A stretch of 7,397 bases of DNA from contig JACOVB010000139.1 in the NCBI GenBank assembly GCA_016177555.1, positions 1-7,397 on the forward strand, read 5' to 3'. The position numbers and the translations under genes are program-made. The notes under the pieces are model-generated. The model searched no databases. It was given only the letters and a program-made list of their open reading frames with translations, and was not told where the DNA came from. Positions 5,136 through 7,397 of this stretch are shown here, one piece after another. Position 1 is the stretch's first letter. Each line of letters begins with the position of its first letter. This DNA is from Candidatus Rokuibacteriota bacterium. GTDB taxonomy: Bacteria > Methylomirabilota > Methylomirabilia > Rokubacteriales > CSP1-6.

Positions 5136-5968
5136 CCTGGACGGGGCGAGCCGTCGTGGTGGGTCTCACCCTTCTCGCCCTGGGCGCCCCTCCCTCCCCC
5201 CCCGCAGCTGCGGGGGAGGAAGAGACGGAGGCGGTGAGCCTGCCCGCGACCCTGATCACCGAGGGCGCCGTGCCCGGCACCGAGGTGGAGGGAAGCTTCA
5301 CCATGTCGAAGGCCGAGACGGAGTGGGGGTACGTCTTCGGCCTGAGCAGTCTCCAGTATGCGCCCGTGCCGTCCTTCGGCGTCAAGCTGGTGCTTCCGGT
5401 GGTCGTCCGCGACCCAGTGGGCTCCGAGCCCACCGAGGCCGGCATGGGCGATGTGGGCCTCATGCTTAAATACGCCCCCGTGCTGCTGCCCGCCAAGCAG
5501 TTCGCCCTTGCCGGAGGTCTGGCCCTGACCTTGCCCACGGGGAGCGAACGGCGGGAGCTGGGCGGGCAATTCGCCGTGGCGCCCTTCCTCGCCGCGGGCA
5601 AGGGGCTAGGCGCCTGGAGCCTCCAGGCGGATGTCGCCTATCGCTGGCAGCTCAACGACCCGCGGGAGCTCGAGCCCGAGGAGGAGGGGGGCGAGCCGGT
5701 GAGGCCTCACAAGGAGCATGGCGTCACGGCCAACCTTACCGTGACCTATTCGCCCCTGAAGTGGCTGGCCGCGCTGCTCGAGCTGAACAGCGTGACGGTG
5801 CTCCACCGGGGCGAGCCTCTGACGGAGCGGGTGCAACTCTACCTGACCCCCGGAGTGAGCGTGGAGCCGGCCGCGGGGTGGAATCTCCGGGCCGGGGTCC
5901 ACCTCCCGGTGACGAGCGCCAGGGAGGTCGACTGGAGCCTCATCGTCATCCTCACCCGAGGCTTCTAG
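5129..5968 (+). CDS. Outer-membrane beta-barrel protein, MetA-pathway/phenol-degradation transporter-like family
   Basis: 279 residues from ATG 5129, chosen because GGGGAGGAG (5116-5124) is a strong ribosome site just upstream; a GTG at 5114 in the same frame would lie over that site. Residues 1-28 look like a signal peptide ending AAA-G. The mature chain alternates short amphipathic strands and turns, has no long hydrophobic helix, and ends in Phe (LTRGF), typical of outer-membrane barrels. GDVGLMLKYAPV (107-118) followed by LALTLPTGS (131-139) is the pattern I associate with the 'putative MetA-pathway of phenol degradation' family (Pfam PF13557), whose members are often annotated as transporters; the true substrate is unknown. 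A Glu-rich loop (182-189) is probably exposed. It follows the dihaem cytochrome gene, so an outer-membrane partner or porin role for the same process is plausible (inference). Its stop lies 2 bases before a long inverted repeat. Confidence 0.75.
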   Translation: MLTWTGRAVVVGLTLLALGAPPSPPAAAGEEETEAVSLPATLITEGAVPGTEVEGSFTMSKAETEWGYVFGLSSLQYAPVPSFGVKLVLPVVVRDPVGSEPTEAGMGDVGLMLKYAPVLLPAKQFALAGGLALTLPTGSERRELGGQFAVAPFLAAGKGLGAWSLQADVAYRWQLNDPRELEPEEEGGEPVRPHKEHGVTANLTVTYSPLKWLAALLELNSVTVLHRGEPLTERVQLYLTPGVSVEPAAGWNLRAGVHLPVTSAREVDWSLIVILTRGF

Positions 5969-5970
5969 CC

Positions 5971-6010
5971 GCGCCCATCACGCGCCGCGCGCGGCGCGTG
6001 ATGCTGGCGC
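5971..6010. terminator. Long GC-rich inverted repeat ending the plus-strand gene block
   Basis: Positions 5976-6003 are a perfect 28-base palindrome (half-site CATCACGCGCCGCG). Outside it, GCGCC (5971-5975) pairs with GGCGC (6006-6010) across a two-base bulge (6004-6005), giving about 19 potential base pairs before the loop is allowed for. It starts 2 bases after the stop of the outer-membrane protein gene. It lacks a T-tract on either strand, so it is not a textbook intrinsic terminator. It could still stop transcription or protect the 3' end of the mRNA. A dyad protein-binding site is the alternative. Confidence 0.55.
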
Positions 6011-6299
6011 TCATCGCGGCTGCGCTCTTCCAGCTCCGGGCCGGGCTGATGCTCGCCGTCCGGGAGTGGGTGAGACACGGTGACGACACGTGGTCACGCT
6101 CGGTGACGCGAGCGTCCTCATCCTGCGCGATAGGCAGAAGACAGGCCGGCTCCGCCATGCCCCCGAGAGCGGCCCTTTCGAGCTCAACCGGGACGAGGCC
6201 GCCAGGCGCCCGCGCTTCACGTTCAGCCCCGGAGTCAAGCCCGTGCTCCGCCTTGCGTGGGGCCTTCGGGCGCCGCCTTGCTCCTGGGCCTTTTCTTGA
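6001..6299 (+). pseudogene. Probable frameshifted remnant of a small membrane-anchored protein gene
   Basis: From ATG 6001 (or GTG 5998) one frame reads MLALIAAALFQLRAGLMLAV, then REWVRHGDDTW, a likely N-terminal membrane anchor with GC-rich third codon positions. From about 6087 the coding-like signal moves to another frame: VTLGDASVLILRDRQKTG, then RLRHAPESGPFELNRDEA, and RRPRFTFSPGVKPVL, ending at TGA 6297-6299. In that frame nearly all third positions are G or C to about 6250, unlike the first frame over the same stretch. The change fits a one-base deletion near 6080-6092. I recognise no family. It could be a decayed gene, a sequencing error in a live gene, or chance in GC-rich DNA. This stretch otherwise holds no gene between the palindrome and the radical SAM gene. 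Confidence 0.3.
6080..6115. repeat. Cluster of GTGAC/GTCAC arms with a 7-bp hairpin
   Basis: GTGAC (6080-6084), GTCAC (6093-6097) and GTGAC (6103-6107) alternate in orientation. ACGCTCG (6096-6102) pairs perfectly with CGAGCGT (6109-6115) around the loop GTGACG. It sits where the coding-like frame changes in the 6001-6299 remnant. It may be a regulatory dyad cluster, or a structure that promoted an assembly or replication error. Confidence 0.3.
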
Positions 6300-6327
6300 G
6301 CGGCCTGGGTGGCGGGGCAGCAGCCTG

Positions 6328-7397
6328 CTACGAGGGGCCCGGCACCGCCTCGGCCGCGGGCAGAAGCCCCGCGGCGGGTAGCTCCCGGAGCTCCAGGATC
6401 AGCGCATCGAGGCGAGCCGCCGTGTGGCGGGAGTACTCGTACAGGTGCTTGTGCATCAGCGCGAGCGTGACGGCGTCCCGGATGGCGCGGGGGCGCCGGA
6501 GGGCCGTCTCCAGGACCATGGAGAGCGTCAGCCAGGCGCGGCGCGGCGAGGCGTTGAGCACGCAGGCCCAGACGATGCGGAGCAGCAGCTTGAGATCGCC
6601 GGGCGTGGTCGCGAGCCGGGACGCGCGGAGCGCCCCCCGCCCCAGGATCAGCGCCATGGCGCGCCTGCGGTAGTTCCCGTAGTCGTAGAGCCGCTCCAGC
6701 AGCCTCCGGTAGCCCTCGTAGAGCTCCAGGCGTGACATGCCCTTGGGGATGATGTTGGTGAAGACGAACTGGTCCCCCACCGACTCGGCGATGAGCCGGC
6801 CGGCCGCCTTGAGCCGATCGTAGAGCGGCGTCTTGGGCACGGCATTGAGCATCCCGGTCATGGAGATGGGGATGCGGGCGGCCTGGATGAAGCGGAACTG
6901 CTCCTCGAAGATCTCCGGGTCGTCGCTGTCGAATCCCACGATCATCCCGGCCATGACCTCGATGCCGGCGGCCTGGATGCGGTGGACCGAGGTGAGAATG
7001 TCCTCCCGCATGTTCTGCGTCTTCCCGGTGGACTCGAGACTGGCTCTCCGCGGCGACTCGATGCCCACGAAGATGGTCGAGAAGTCGGCCCGCCTCATGA
7101 GCGCCAAGAGCTCGTCGTCCTGGGCCACGTTGAGGGACACCTCGGTCATGAACTCCACGGGGTAGCCGTTGGCCTCCTGCCACGTGGCCAGCGCCAGCAG
7201 CAGCTTCTTGGCTTCCTTCATGTTGCCGATGAAGTTGTCGTCCACCACGAAGATGTTCCGCACGCCGAGCCGGTGGATGTCCTCCACCTCGGCCATGACC
7301 TGCTCCCCCGACTTGGTGCGCGGGCGGCGGCCGGACATGACGATGATATCGCAGAAGTCGCAGTTGAAGGGGCAGCCGCGGGCGAACTGGATGGCCA
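6328..7397 (-). CDS. B12-type radical SAM protein with DUF4070-like C-terminus, N-terminus outside window
   Basis: The frame is open to the right edge (first whole codon 7395-7393) and stops at TAG (6330-6328), giving about 355 visible residues. The first visible segment, AIQFARGCPFNCDFC, carries the iron-sulphur motif C8-x3-C12-x2-C15 (codons 7374-7351), so the enzyme core is here and a B12-binding domain probably lies upstream, off the window. Further marks are VDDNFIGN (51-58), GIESP (111-115), GFDSD (154-158) and NAVPKTPLYDRL (184-195). The C-terminal ~150 residues are helical and basic (RRLLERLYDYGNYRRR). This resembles the cobalamin-dependent radical SAM/DUF4070 group, which includes hopanoid methylase HpnP, but many paralogues have unknown substrates and I do not assign one. 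An ATG at 7338 is internal, as it falls after the cluster cysteines. The gene converges on the cytochrome block and is probably unrelated to it. Confidence 0.88.
   Translation of the reverse strand, partial: AIQFARGCPFNCDFCDIIVMSGRRPRTKSGEQVMAEVEDIHRLGVRNIFVVDDNFIGNMKEAKKLLLALATWQEANGYPVEFMTEVSLNVAQDDELLALMRRADFSTIFVGIESPRRASLESTGKTQNMREDILTSVHRIQAAGIEVMAGMIVGFDSDDPEIFEEQFRFIQAARIPISMTGMLNAVPKTPLYDRLKAAGRLIAESVGDQFVFTNIIPKGMSRLELYEGYRRLLERLYDYGNYRRRAMALILGRGALRASRLATTPGDLKLLLRIVWACVLNASPRRAWLTLSMVLETALRRPRAIRDAVTLALMHKHLYEYSRHTAARLDALILELRELPAAGLLPAAEAVPGPS

Noticed and set aside
4477..5601. Minus-strand open frame of 374 codons over the cytochrome and barrel genes.
   Set aside because: Arg/Pro/Ser-rich without domains, antisense to two genes with signal peptides, ribosome sites and haem motifs.
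6248..6281. Direct repeat CCGCCTTGC (6248-6256 and 6273-6281).
   Set aside because: Nine bases, isolated, in GC-rich DNA; no att-site, insertion-sequence or CRISPR context.
6011..7183. Minus-strand open frame of 390 codons overlapping the radical SAM gene in another frame.
   Set aside because: The radical SAM frame has the CxxxCxxC cluster and family motifs; this one is a His/Gly/Arg-rich shadow.
1..7397. tRNA, rRNA, CRISPR arrays, insertion sequences.
   Set aside because: None seen by reading both strands: no regularly spaced repeats, no transposase-like frame, no tRNA- or rRNA-like segment recognised.

Overview
The window is very GC-rich and densely coding. It looks like one end of a respiratory locus followed by a signalling-plus-cytochrome cluster. 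The organism is a Gram-negative bacterium: it has an outer-membrane barrel, an exported c-type cytochrome, haem A/O synthesis, and a sigma-54 regulator with a matching -24/-12 promoter. High GC, GTG starts and a B12-type radical SAM protein would suit an environmental lineage such as Methylomirabilota/Rokubacteria or a deltaproteobacterium, but this taxonomic guess rests on general impression only.

Layout, left to right. (1) Positions 2-271 are the C-terminal end of a haem O synthase (CtaB/CyoE-type prenyltransferase), cut by the window edge. (2) Positions 425-2011 and 2015-3364 form a tight two-gene operon, separated by 3 bases. It encodes a membrane sensor histidine kinase with a histidine-rich periplasmic domain and an NtrC-family sigma-54 activator with intact receiver, AAA+ and Fis-type DNA-binding parts. 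(3) Positions 3365-3600 are a control region. It holds a near-consensus sigma-54 promoter (3567-3582) and, upstream, two matching dyads (3424-3434 and 3456-3466) spaced 32 bp apart. (4) Downstream on the same strand lie a stand-alone degenerate receiver protein (3601-3981), an exported dihaem cytochrome c (4131-4892) and an outer-membrane barrel-like protein (5129-5968). (5) A long inverted repeat (5971-6010) closes this block. (6) Positions 6001-6299 hold what looks like a frameshifted remnant. (7) Positions 6328-7397, minus strand, are a convergent B12-type radical SAM protein whose N-terminus lies outside the window.

Proposed working model (inference): the kinase senses something in the periplasm and phosphorylates the NtrC-type regulator. 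The regulator binds the paired dyads and activates sigma-54 polymerase at 3567-3582. This switches on the pseudo-receiver, and possibly the cytochrome and outer-membrane protein. The output would be a periplasmic electron carrier plus an outer-membrane barrel. The pseudo-receiver lacks the usual acidic pocket and may act as a phosphorylation-independent modulator. None of this could be tested here, and the inducing signal is unknown.
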